From assembly GCA_963827585.1 (NCBI GenBank), contig CAWHCK010000033.1:124001-188000 (forward strand): a stretch of 64,000 nt of DNA, read 5' to 3'. The position numbers and the translations under genes were made by a program. Below, one piece after another: positions 1-6,923 of the stretch. The notes beneath the pieces were generated by a model, which was given only the letters and a program-made list of their open reading frames with translations, was not told the origin of the DNA and searched no databases. This DNA is from VAZQ01 sp963827585. GTDB taxonomy: Bacteria > Pseudomonadota > Alphaproteobacteria > Rhizobiales > Xanthobacteraceae. The first letter of the stretch is position 1. Every line of letters starts with the position of its first letter.

Positions 1-706
1 GCCGCCTCCAGGGCATCGATGCCGCTCTCCGGCATGGCGGCGTGCGCCTGCTTGCCCGTGACGGTCACTTCGAGATGCAGGCAGCCGTTGTGGGCGGTGA
101 CGATGGAATACGAAAAGCCCGCCGAGATCGCCGCATCGGGTCTGGTCAAGCCCTGATCGAGCAGCCATTTCGGACCGACGATGCCGCCCACCTCCTCGTC
201 GTAGGTGAAGTGCAGCTCGAGCGTTCCAGCAAGCTTGCCGCCTTGCTCCGCGGCCGCCTTCAGCGCAAGCAGCGCCCAGGTATAGGTGGCGAAATCCGAT
301 TTCGAGACCGCCACGCCGCGTCCGTACATCACCGGACCATGCCCGCCGTCCTCGACGATCGCGCCGTAAGGGTCGAGCCGCCATCCGAGACCGGGCGGCA
401 CCACGTCGCCGTGGGCATTGAGCGCGATCACCGGCCCATCGCCGAAGCGATGGCGAACGATCAGGTTGGTTGCGCTCCTCATGCCGGCGGCTTCCACGAC
501 CGAGCGCGGCACTCGTGCGCCTCGACCGCGAGGCCAAGCTGCTCCAGCAGCTCCCGCGCGCGCTTGGCGTGCGGCGCGCAGTCGCCGGGCGGATTGTCGC
601 TCGGCACCTTCACCAGCTCGGCAAGGAATTCGGTCTCGCGTGGAAACTCACGCTCGACGAAAGCGCCCACGACGTCGGCAAGGGTCATTTCTGCCACCAT
701 GCCCAT
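1..706 (-). pseudogene. M20-family metallo-deacylase (ArgE/DapE-like), cut by the window edge and frameshifted
   Basis: Reading the minus strand from the ATG at 706, the first ~65 codons give a typical M20 N-terminus (FLAELVKVPSDNPPGD). The frame is lost near 510-515. Reading on in the next frame restores a strong M20 core: LNAHGDVVPPG (metal His/Asp), a GRG motif, and FTYDEEVGG (catalytic Glu pair), followed by a dimerisation-domain start (GKQAHAAMPESG). One missing base explains the break, so the gene may be intact in the living strain. The family hydrolyses N-acyl amino acids or related amides using two metal ions. It diverges from puuD with ~107 bp between starts, so it may belong to purine breakdown. 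However, the motif looks ArgE/DapE-like rather than like allantoate amidohydrolase, so the substrate is unknown. The C-terminus lies beyond base 1. Confidence 0.8.
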
Positions 707-716
707 GCACTATTTC

Positions 717-734
717 GTCGGCATCGCTCTTGCA
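717..734 (+). promoter_or_regulatory. candidate sigma-54 (-24/-12) promoter of puuD
   Basis: GG at 720-721 and GC at 732-733 have the required spacing (CGGCAT, five bases, TTGCA). It departs from the consensus at two positions of the -24 box. It lies ~80 bases before the puuD start in the divergent gap with the M20 gene. It is a candidate only; better-matching elements sit before the ABC importer and xdhA. Confidence 0.35.
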
Positions 735-812
735 ACGTGCGACTCGCGTCTGCATCCTGCCGCGGCCCGGACGAAACAAGAACCGGCCGAAAAGAAAAGG
801 AGTTTGCCCGCC

Positions 813-2003
813 GTGGAGTCCGTGCTCACGGAGTGGTTGAGCCTCATCGTCCGCTGGCTGCACGTCGTCGCCGGCATCGCCTGGATCGGCAGCTCATTCT
901 ACTTCATCCACCTCGATCTCAGCCTCAAGCCGCGCTCCGGCCTGCCCGCGGGCGTGCAGGGCGACGCCTGGCAGGTGCACGGCGGCGGCTTCTATCACAT
1001 GGTGAAATACCTCGTCGCCCCTGCCCGCATGCCGGATGAGCTGACCTGGTTCAAGTGGGAAGCCTACACCACCTGGCTCTCCGGCTTCGCGCTCTTGGTG
1101 ATCGTCTATTATCTGGGCGCGGAGCTCTACCTGATCGACAAGTCGGTGCTCGACCTCACGGCGCCGACCGCCGCGGGCGTCGCGTTCGGCAGCCTCGTTC
1201 TGGCCTGGCTGCTCTACGAGGCGCTGTGCCGCTCCACGCTCGGCCGGCACGAGATCGCGCTCGCGCTGGTGGGCTACGTTTTCCTGGTCGCCCTCACCTA
1301 CGCCTTCACCCATGTGTTCAGCGGGCGCGGCGCCTTCACCCAGATCGGCGCGCTGATCGGCACCATCATGGTGGCGAACGTGTTCGTGATCGTCATCCCG
1401 AACCAGAAGAAGACCGTGGCCGCACTGCTGGCGGGAAAAGAGCCGGATCCGAAGTGGGGCGAGGAAGCCAAGCAGCGCTCGGTCCACAACAATTATCTCA
1501 CGCTGCCGGTCATCTTCCTGATGATCGCCAACCACTATCCCCTGATGTTCGCGACCCGCTTCAACTGGCTGATCGTCGCCATCGTGCTGGCGATCGGTCC
1601 CGTCATCCGCCACTTCTTCAATTCCCGGCATGAGGGCAAAGGCAGCCCGTGGTGGACCTGGGGCGTGGCGGCGGCCGGCATGGCGGCGGTGGCCTGGCTC
1701 TCGGGCGCCGGACCGGCGCAGACCGGTCCACGCGTGGACAAGCTCGACGTCAAGGCGGCCTACAATACGGTGCTGTCACGCTGCAGCATGTGCCACATGA
1801 ACGAGCCGGTGTGGCCGGGCGTGCATGCGCCGCCCAACAACGTCCTGCTCGACAGTCCCGACAGCATCCGGCGGCATGCGCGCCTGATCGACATCAACGC
1901 GGTGCGTTCGAGCGCCATGCCTCCCGGCAACATTACCGACATGACCCCGCAAGAACGCCAAATCCTCGCCGCCTGGCTCGCCGCCGGCGCGCCGGCGCAG
2001 TGA
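813..2003 (+). CDS. puuD: Urate hydroxylase PuuD (membrane domain plus cytochrome c domain)
   Basis: A 396-residue protein starting at GTG 813, preceded by AAGGAG at 796-801. It begins with a membrane domain (WLSLIVRWLHVVAGIAWIGSSFYFIHLDLSL) and has about eight hydrophobic spans in the first ~300 residues. The C-terminal ~100 residues form a soluble cytochrome c domain with a CSMCH haem-binding motif and a downstream Met (SSAMPPGN) as likely axial ligand. This architecture is that of PuuD, which oxidises urate to 5-hydroxyisourate and passes electrons to the respiratory chain instead of making peroxide. The frame is open far upstream, but those codons are antisense to the M20 gene. The adjacent puuE and uraD-uraH genes complete the route to allantoate, which makes the assignment firm. 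Confidence 0.92.
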   Translation: MESVLTEWLSLIVRWLHVVAGIAWIGSSFYFIHLDLSLKPRSGLPAGVQGDAWQVHGGGFYHMVKYLVAPARMPDELTWFKWEAYTTWLSGFALLVIVYYLGAELYLIDKSVLDLTAPTAAGVAFGSLVLAWLLYEALCRSTLGRHEIALALVGYVFLVALTYAFTHVFSGRGAFTQIGALIGTIMVANVFVIVIPNQKKTVAALLAGKEPDPKWGEEAKQRSVHNNYLTLPVIFLMIANHYPLMFATRFNWLIVAIVLAIGPVIRHFFNSRHEGKGSPWWTWGVAAAGMAAVAWLSGAGPAQTGPRVDKLDVKAAYNTVLSRCSMCHMNEPVWPGVHAPPNNVLLDSPDSIRRHARLIDINAVRSSAMPPGNITDMTPQERQILAAWLAAGAPAQ

Positions 2004-2005
2004 CG

Positions 2006-2951
2006 ATGTCCCCCGCCGATTTCTCCAGATATCCGCGCGATCTCGCCGGCTACGGCCGCGATCCGCCCGAGCCGCGCTGGCCGGGCGGCGCGCGCGTCGC
2101 CGTCCAGTTCGTGATCAATTACGAGGAAGGCGGCGAGCGCAACATCCTGCACGGCGACGCCGACCTCGGAGGCGTTTCTCTCCGACGTCCTGGGCGCGCA
2201 GCCCTGGCCGGGCCAGCGCCACATGAACGTGGAGTCGATGTACGAATACGGCTCGCGCGCGGGGTTTTGGCGGCTGTGGCGGTTGTTCACGCAACGCAAT
2301 ATGGTGGTGACCGTGTTCGGCGTCGCGAGCGCGCTCGCGCGCTGTCCCGACGCGGTCGCGGCGATGCGCGAGGCGGGCTGGGAGATCGCGAGCCACGGCC
2401 TGAAATGGATCGACTACAAGGACATGCCCGAGACCGAGGAGCGCGCCGACCTCGCCGAAGCGATCCGCCTGCACACGCAGGCAACCGGCGAGCGCCCGCT
2501 CGGCTGGTATACCGGCCGCAACTCGGTCAACACCTTGAAGGCGGTGCTCGACGAAGGTGGCTTTCTCTACTCGTCGGATTCCTATGCGGACGATCTCCCC
2601 TACTGGATCAACGGGCCGAAGGGAGCGCATCTGATCATTCCCTACACGCTCGACGCCAACGACATGCGGTTCATCAACGCCCAGGGCTTCGGTACCGGCG
2701 ATGAGTTCTTCACCTATCTCAAGGACGCCTTCGACCTGCTCTATGCCGAAGGCGAGCAGGCCCCCAAGATGATGTCGGTCGGCCTGCATTGCCGGCTGGC
2801 CGGGCGTCCGGGGCGCGCCGCCGGACTCGCGCGCTTTCTCGATCACATCGCGGCGCGCCAGCGCGTGTGGGTGACGACGAGACTCGACATCGCGCGGCAT
2901 TGGCATCGCGAGCATCGCGCGCTCGCCGCCGGCGCCCCGACGATCAGCTAG
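2006..2951 (+). pseudogene. puuE: Allantoinase PuuE (polysaccharide-deacetylase fold), single frameshift
   Basis: Begins at ATG 2006, two bases after the puuD stop. The first ~52 codons (FSRYPRDLAGYGRDPPEPRWPGGARVAVQFVINYEEGGERNILHGDA) are the classic PuuE start. One extra base at about 2160-2163 shifts the frame. Removing it gives SEAFLSDVLGAQPWPGQRH, joining seamlessly to MNVESMYEYGSRAGFWRLWRLF and the rest of the NodB-like domain (EIASHGLKWIDY, YTGRNSVNT, SVGLHCRLAGRPGR). Total length is ~315 residues, normal for the family. PuuE hydrolyses allantoin to allantoate without the metal-dependent amidohydrolase fold. The gene is coupled to puuD and followed by uraD-uraH. Because the remainder is perfectly conserved, a sequencing indel is at least as likely as true loss. 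Confidence 0.88.
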
Positions 2952-2967
2952 CCGGCGGACAGCACCG

Positions 2968-3855
2968 GTGGCAACGGTTTCGCTTCAGAGCCTCAATGCC
3001 GCCGACGACGCCGGCTTTGTTGCCGCGCTGGGCGACATCTACGAGCACGCGCCCTGGGTGGCGCAGGCGGTGTGCGGGCAGCGGCCGTTTTCCACGCTTG
3101 CCGGCCTGTATGACGCGATGATGGCGGCGGTGCGCGCGGCACCGGCGGATCGGCGGCTCGCATTGATCAAGGGCCACCCCGATCTCGCGGGCAAGGCAGC
3201 ACGCGCCGGATTGCTCACGGCCGACTCCAAGGCCGAGCAGACGAGCGCCGGCCTCGACCGGCTGTCGGAAGCGGAGTTCGCGCAATTCCACCGTCTCAAT
3301 GACGCCTACCGCGAAAAATTCGCAATGCCGTTCATCATTTGCGTGCGACGGCACGGCAAGGATTCGATCCTGCGCCAGTTCGAGCGTCGCCTGCACAACA
3401 GCATGGCGGCCGAGACCGAAGCCGCGCTTGGCGAAATCTTCCGTATCGCGGCGCTTCGCCTCGACCAGCGCCTCGAGGCGCCCGATCGCCTGAAGGTGCA
3501 CGGCCGCCTCTCCACTCACGTGCTCGACACGCATGGCGGCACGCCGGCGGCCGGCGTGGCGATCGAGCTGTTCGAGCTGTCCGCCGGCGGCGCGCGCGCG
3601 CTTATCGCGAGCGCCGTCACCAATCGCGACGGCCGTACCGACGCGCCGCTGATGGCCGGACAGCCGCTGCCGATCGGACGGTACGAACTGCGCTTCCACG
3701 TCGCGGCGTACTTCGCGCGGCTGGGCGCGCCGCAGGACGATCCGCCGTTCCTCGACGTGGTGCCGGTCGAGTTCGCGGTGGCCGAGCCCGAGGGCCATTA
3801 TCATGTGCCGTTGCTGGTCACGCCGTGGAGCTACGCCACGTATCGCGGCAGCTGA
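2968..3855 (+). CDS. Fused OHCU decarboxylase and 5-hydroxyisourate hydrolase (UraD-UraH)
   Basis: A 295-residue protein, GTG start, 16 bases after puuE. Residues ~1-165 are an OHCU decarboxylase: the catalytic-His motif KGHPDLAGKAA, the SKAEQTSAGLD stretch, and FAMPFIICVRRH. Residues ~180-295 are a transthyretin-like hydroxyisourate hydrolase: LSTHVLDTHGGTPAAGVAIELFEL, and the diagnostic C-terminal HYHVPLLVTPWSYATYRGS. The hydrolase opens 5-hydroxyisourate made by PuuD and the decarboxylase converts OHCU to S-allantoin. Fusing the two keeps unstable intermediates together. The fusion order is decarboxylase first. No peroxisomal or secretion signal is seen, so it should act in the cytoplasm. 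It ends the puuD-puuE operon, with 180 bp to the next gene. Confidence 0.92.
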   Translation: MATVSLQSLNAADDAGFVAALGDIYEHAPWVAQAVCGQRPFSTLAGLYDAMMAAVRAAPADRRLALIKGHPDLAGKAARAGLLTADSKAEQTSAGLDRLSEAEFAQFHRLNDAYREKFAMPFIICVRRHGKDSILRQFERRLHNSMAAETEAALGEIFRIAALRLDQRLEAPDRLKVHGRLSTHVLDTHGGTPAAGVAIELFELSAGGARALIASAVTNRDGRTDAPLMAGQPLPIGRYELRFHVAAYFARLGAPQDDPPFLDVVPVEFAVAEPEGHYHVPLLVTPWSYATYRGS

Positions 3856-3967
3856 CGATCTGCACAGGCTTGACTTGGGAATAGGCAAAACCACGCAAAA
3901 TGCCTAGTCTTCAGGCAAAGGGGTAACGCGTGCGGCGTCGTCACCCGACCCGCCCAGACTGGTCGGG

Positions 3968-3984
3968 CTGGCACGCTGATTGCT
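3968..3984 (+). promoter_or_regulatory. strong sigma-54 promoter candidate before the ABC importer
   Basis: CTGGCACGCTGATTGCT matches the -24/-12 consensus (TGGCACG, four bases, TTGCT) at every conserved position. GG lies at 3970-3971 and GC at 3982-3983, about 50 bases before the ATG at 4036. Upstream, TGCCT at 3901-3905 and AGGCA at 3913-3917 form an inverted repeat that could bind a regulator. Sigma-54 with an enhancer-binding protein such as NtrC is the usual control of nitrogen-scavenging genes. Confidence 0.7.
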
Positions 3985-4035
3985 GAGAGAGCGCATACGG
4001 CGCCGGGTCAACCGGCCTCACATGGAGCGTCACAT

Positions 4036-5049
4036 ATGCACAGGATCAGGCTTTTCGGGATGCTCGCGGCAGCGGCAGTGACCCTCGCGGCGAGCCCCGT
4101 CTCCGCGCAGACCGACGTGAAATTCGCCCTCGACTGGAAGTTCGAGGGCCCTTCCGCCCCTTACTTCGTCGCCATCGACAAGGGCTACTACAAGGCCGAA
4201 GGCCTCAACGTCACCATCGACTCCGGTCCCGGCTCGGTCGCCGGCATCGCGCGGGTCGCGGCCGGCACTTATCCCATCGGCTTCTTCGACATCAACTCGC
4301 TGGTCAAGTTCCAGGACCAGAACCCGGACAAGAAAGTCCAGGCGGTGTTGATGATCTACGACAAGCCGCCATTCGCGATCGCCACCACCGCCAAGACCGG
4401 CATCGCCAAGCCGAAGGACCTCGAAGGCCGGGTGCTCGGTGCGCCGGCGGCCGACGGCGCCTTCGCGCAGTGGAAGGCGTTCGTGAAGGAAAACGCCATC
4501 GACGACTCCAAGGTCAAGATCGAGAACGTTGGCTTCCCCGTGCGCGAGCCCATGCTCGCCGACGGCAAGGTCGACGCCATCACCGGCTTCTCGTTCTCGA
4601 TGCACTACAACCTGCTGCAGAAGGGCCTCAAGCCCGAGGACATCAAGACGATGCTGATGGCGGACCACGGCCTCGTGCTCTACGGCAACGCCATCATGGT
4701 CAATCCCGATTATGCCAAGGCCAACCCGAAGGTGGTGGCGGGCTTCGTCCGCGCGACCATCAAGGGCGTGCTCGACACCATCAAGGACCCCGACGCGGCG
4801 ATCAAGTCGGTGATGTCGCGCAACGAGACCGGCGATCCCAAGATCGAGCTCGATCGGCTGAAAATGTCCTTGCGCGACAACTTCGTCACCCCGTGGGTCA
4901 AGGCCAATGGTTTCGGCGACGTCGACATGGCGCGGCTGGCCAAGTCGATCGACCAGATCGCGGTGACCTACGAATTCAAGAACCGGCCGAAGGCCGAGGA
5001 CATCTTCACCAGCCAGTACCTGCCGCCGGCGGCCGAGCGCAAATTGTGA
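4036..5049 (+). CDS. ABC transporter periplasmic binding protein, NMT1/SsuA-like
   Basis: 337 residues with a clear signal peptide (LFGMLAAAAVTLAASPVSAQ, cleavage after AQ at ~25). The mature part starts TDVKFALDWKFEGPSAPYFVAIDKGYYKAEGLNV, typical of NMT1/THI5-like and SsuA/TauA-like proteins that bind small organic nitrogen or sulfur compounds. It is followed by the ATPase and permease of the same importer. Its position between the urate genes and xdhAB, behind a strong sigma-54 motif, suggests uptake of a purine, purine-derived ureide or pyrimidine; that substrate is inference. The family itself does not fix specificity. Confidence 0.88.
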   Translation: MHRIRLFGMLAAAAVTLAASPVSAQTDVKFALDWKFEGPSAPYFVAIDKGYYKAEGLNVTIDSGPGSVAGIARVAAGTYPIGFFDINSLVKFQDQNPDKKVQAVLMIYDKPPFAIATTAKTGIAKPKDLEGRVLGAPAADGAFAQWKAFVKENAIDDSKVKIENVGFPVREPMLADGKVDAITGFSFSMHYNLLQKGLKPEDIKTMLMADHGLVLYGNAIMVNPDYAKANPKVVAGFVRATIKGVLDTIKDPDAAIKSVMSRNETGDPKIELDRLKMSLRDNFVTPWVKANGFGDVDMARLAKSIDQIAVTYEFKNRPKAEDIFTSQYLPPAAERKL

Positions 5050-5085
5050 GGGTGCAACGGCATGGCGGAGCGCGATCGCGTCCGC

Positions 5086-5173
5086 CCTCATCCTGAGGAG
5101 CGGGCGAAGCCCGCGTCTCGAAGGATGGCCTCATGCTTCGAGACGCCCGCTGCGCGGGCTCCTCAGCATGAGG
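5086..5173. repeat. intergenic palindromic repeat (CATCCTGAGG...CCTCAGCATGAGG type)
   Basis: An imperfect inverted repeat of ~88 bp. The left arm contains CCTCATCCTGAGGAGC and CGTCTCGAAGGATGG; the right arm mirrors it with GCTTCGAGACGCC and GGCTCCTCAGCATGAGG. Rhizobiales genomes carry many copies of this type. It separates the binding-protein gene from its ATPase and may form a hairpin in the mRNA that trims expression of the downstream genes. Confidence 0.75.
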
Positions 5174-5198
5174 CCGAGAAAGTCCACTCATCGTCGCC

Positions 5199-5987
5199 AT
5201 GACCCCTTCCGTCGACATCGGGAACGTCACGCTGACCTATCGCGGCGTGTCGGGCGGCGTTCTCGCCTTGAAGGACACGAGCCTCAACGTGCGCCGCGGC
5301 GAATTCGCCGCGGTGGTGGGCCCCTCGGGTTGCGGCAAGTCGTCCTTGATGAAGCTCGTCACCGGGCTGGTGCGGCCCGACTCCGGCGAGATCGTCATTT
5401 TCGGCGACAAGGTGCGCGGGCCGGTGAAGATCGCCGGCATGGCGTTCCAGAACCCGAACCTGTTGCCCTGGCGCAAGGTCATCGACAACGTGCTGCTCCC
5501 GCTCGAGATCGTGGAGCCCCATCGCAAGAAGTTCCGACGCGAAAAGGCGCAGTATCGCGAGCAGGCCAGCGCGCTGCTCAAGACCGTCGGGCTCGACGGC
5601 TTCGGCGACCGTTTCCCCTGGGAGCTCTCCGGCGGCATGCAGCAGCGCGTCTCGCTGTGCCGGGCGCTGATCCACGAGCCGGCGCTCTTGATGCTAGACG
5701 AGCCGTTCGCCGCGCTCGACGCCTTCACGCGCGAGGAATTGTGGTGCGTGCTGCGCGACCTCTGGCAGAAGCTCGGCTTCACCGTGATCCTGGTCACCCA
5801 TGACCTGCGCGAGGCGGCGTTCCTGGCCGACAAGATTCACGTCATGAGCGCGCGGCCCGGGCATATCGTCATGACCAAGGCGGTCGACCTGCGACGCCCG
5901 CGCGATCTCGATATCTGCTTCGAGCCGCGTTTCACCGACATCGTGCACGAATTGCGTGCGAAAATCGCCGAGGTACGCAAGGCATGA
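5199..5987 (+). CDS. ABC transporter ATPase, nitrate/sulfonate/taurine-type
   Basis: 262 residues. Walker A is GPSGCGKSSLMKLV (~43-56), the Q-loop is AFQNPNLLPWRKV, the signature is LSGGMQQRVSLCRAL, Walker B is ALLMLDEPFAALD, and the H-loop is VILVTHDLREAAFLAD. This is the SsuB/TauB subfamily that pairs with NMT1-like binding proteins. Its last codons overlap the permease start (ATGA at 5984-5987), so translation is coupled. It powers the importer whose binding protein lies at 4036; a palindromic repeat sits between the two. Confidence 0.93.
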   Translation: MTPSVDIGNVTLTYRGVSGGVLALKDTSLNVRRGEFAAVVGPSGCGKSSLMKLVTGLVRPDSGEIVIFGDKVRGPVKIAGMAFQNPNLLPWRKVIDNVLLPLEIVEPHRKKFRREKAQYREQASALLKTVGLDGFGDRFPWELSGGMQQRVSLCRALIHEPALLMLDEPFAALDAFTREELWCVLRDLWQKLGFTVILVTHDLREAAFLADKIHVMSARPGHIVMTKAVDLRRPRDLDICFEPRFTDIVHELRAKIAEVRKA

Positions 5988-6754
5988 GCTCGACCATCGA
6001 AAAGCTGTCGCCTTGGCTGTTCACCATCGGCCTGTTCGTGCTGTGGGAGCTCATCTGCCGCATATTCAAGGTCGACACGTTCGTCCTCCCCGCCCCTTCG
6101 CAGATATTCGAGGCCGTCGTCAGATACTGGTTGCCGCTTGCCAAGAACGCGTTCGTGACGCTGTGGACGACGCTCGCGGGCTTTGCGCTCGCCGTCGCGT
6201 TCGGCATCGTGCTCGGCATCATCGTCGGCTGGTCGCGCACGATCTACCGCGGGCTCTATCCCGTGATGATCGGCTTCAACTCGATCCCCAAGGTGGCGGT
6301 GGTGCCGATCCTGATCATCTGGTTCGGGATCGGCATCGTACCCGCGATCCTGACCGCCTTTCTCATCTCGTTCTTTCCGATCGTGGTGAACGTGGCGACC
6401 GGGCTCGCGACCATGGAGCCGGAACTCGAGGACGTGCTGCGCGCACTCGGCGCCAAGAAGCTCGACATCATGCTCAAGGTCGGGATTCCGCGCACGCAGC
6501 CCTATCTGTTCGGCTCGCTCAAGGTCGCCATCACGCTCGCCTTCGTCGGCGCCGTGATGTCCGAGACCATCGGCGCCAATGCCGGGCTCGGTCATCTCAT
6601 GGTGCAGGCCGGATCGAACTTCCAGATGCCGCTGGTGTTTGCCTGTCTGCTCGGTCTCGCGGTCGAGGGCATCGTGATGTATGCCGTGTTCGCCTCCATC
6701 GAAGCTCATTTCACGCACTGGGCATTCCGCTCCTCCATGAGCGCGGCCGCCTGA
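5984..6754 (+). CDS. ABC transporter permease, SsuC/TauC type
   Basis: 256 residues with about six membrane spans; the first is PWLFTIGLFVLWELICRIF. The cytoplasmic coupling loop typical of binding-protein-dependent permeases is visible as ELEDVLRALGAKKLDIMLKVGIPRTQPYLFGSLKVA (EAA loop). It overlaps the ATPase by four bases and closes the operon, followed by palindromic repeats. It forms the membrane channel of the importer. The substrate is undetermined; see the binding protein. Confidence 0.92.
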   Translation: MSSTIEKLSPWLFTIGLFVLWELICRIFKVDTFVLPAPSQIFEAVVRYWLPLAKNAFVTLWTTLAGFALAVAFGIVLGIIVGWSRTIYRGLYPVMIGFNSIPKVAVVPILIIWFGIGIVPAILTAFLISFFPIVVNVATGLATMEPELEDVLRALGAKKLDIMLKVGIPRTQPYLFGSLKVAITLAFVGAVMSETIGANAGLGHLMVQAGSNFQMPLVFACLLGLAVEGIVMYAVFASIEAHFTHWAFRSSMSAAA

Positions 6755-6762
6755 GCCCGCTT

Positions 6763-6890
6763 CGTAGGATGGGTTGAGCCTTAAGCGCGTTCACGCGCGT
6801 CTTCGACGCGCTATGGCGAAACCCATCAATCGCAAAGGGCTGCAGTTGCCGGAAGGCGATGGGTTTCGCTGCGCTCAACCCATCCTACGC
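6763..6890. repeat. paired palindromic repeats of the GTAGGATGGGTTGAG family
   Basis: The left element CGTAGGATGGGTTGAGC (6763) and its mirror, GCGCTCAACCCATCCTACG ending at 6890, enclose a second arm pair (GCGAAACCCATC and GATGGGTTTCGC). The same family recurs around 48.1, 48.6, 53.2, 53.9, 54.9 and 55.2 kb. It sits between convergent genes (permease and collar-RTX protein), where it may act as a bidirectional terminator. Confidence 0.85.
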
Positions 6891-6923
6891 AGGAACGGCT
6901 GCCAAGGTCGCTTCTCCGCGCGG

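Noticed and set aside
1..706. M20 gene as allantoate amidohydrolase
   Set aside because: Context fits, but the LNAHGDVVPPG-type motif is closer to ArgE/DapE deacylases than to AllC enzymes.
42..812. Long plus-strand open frame before puuD
   Set aside because: It is antisense to the M20 gene, whose catalytic motifs are unmistakable on the minus strand. PuuD homology begins at 813 after a good ribosome-binding site.
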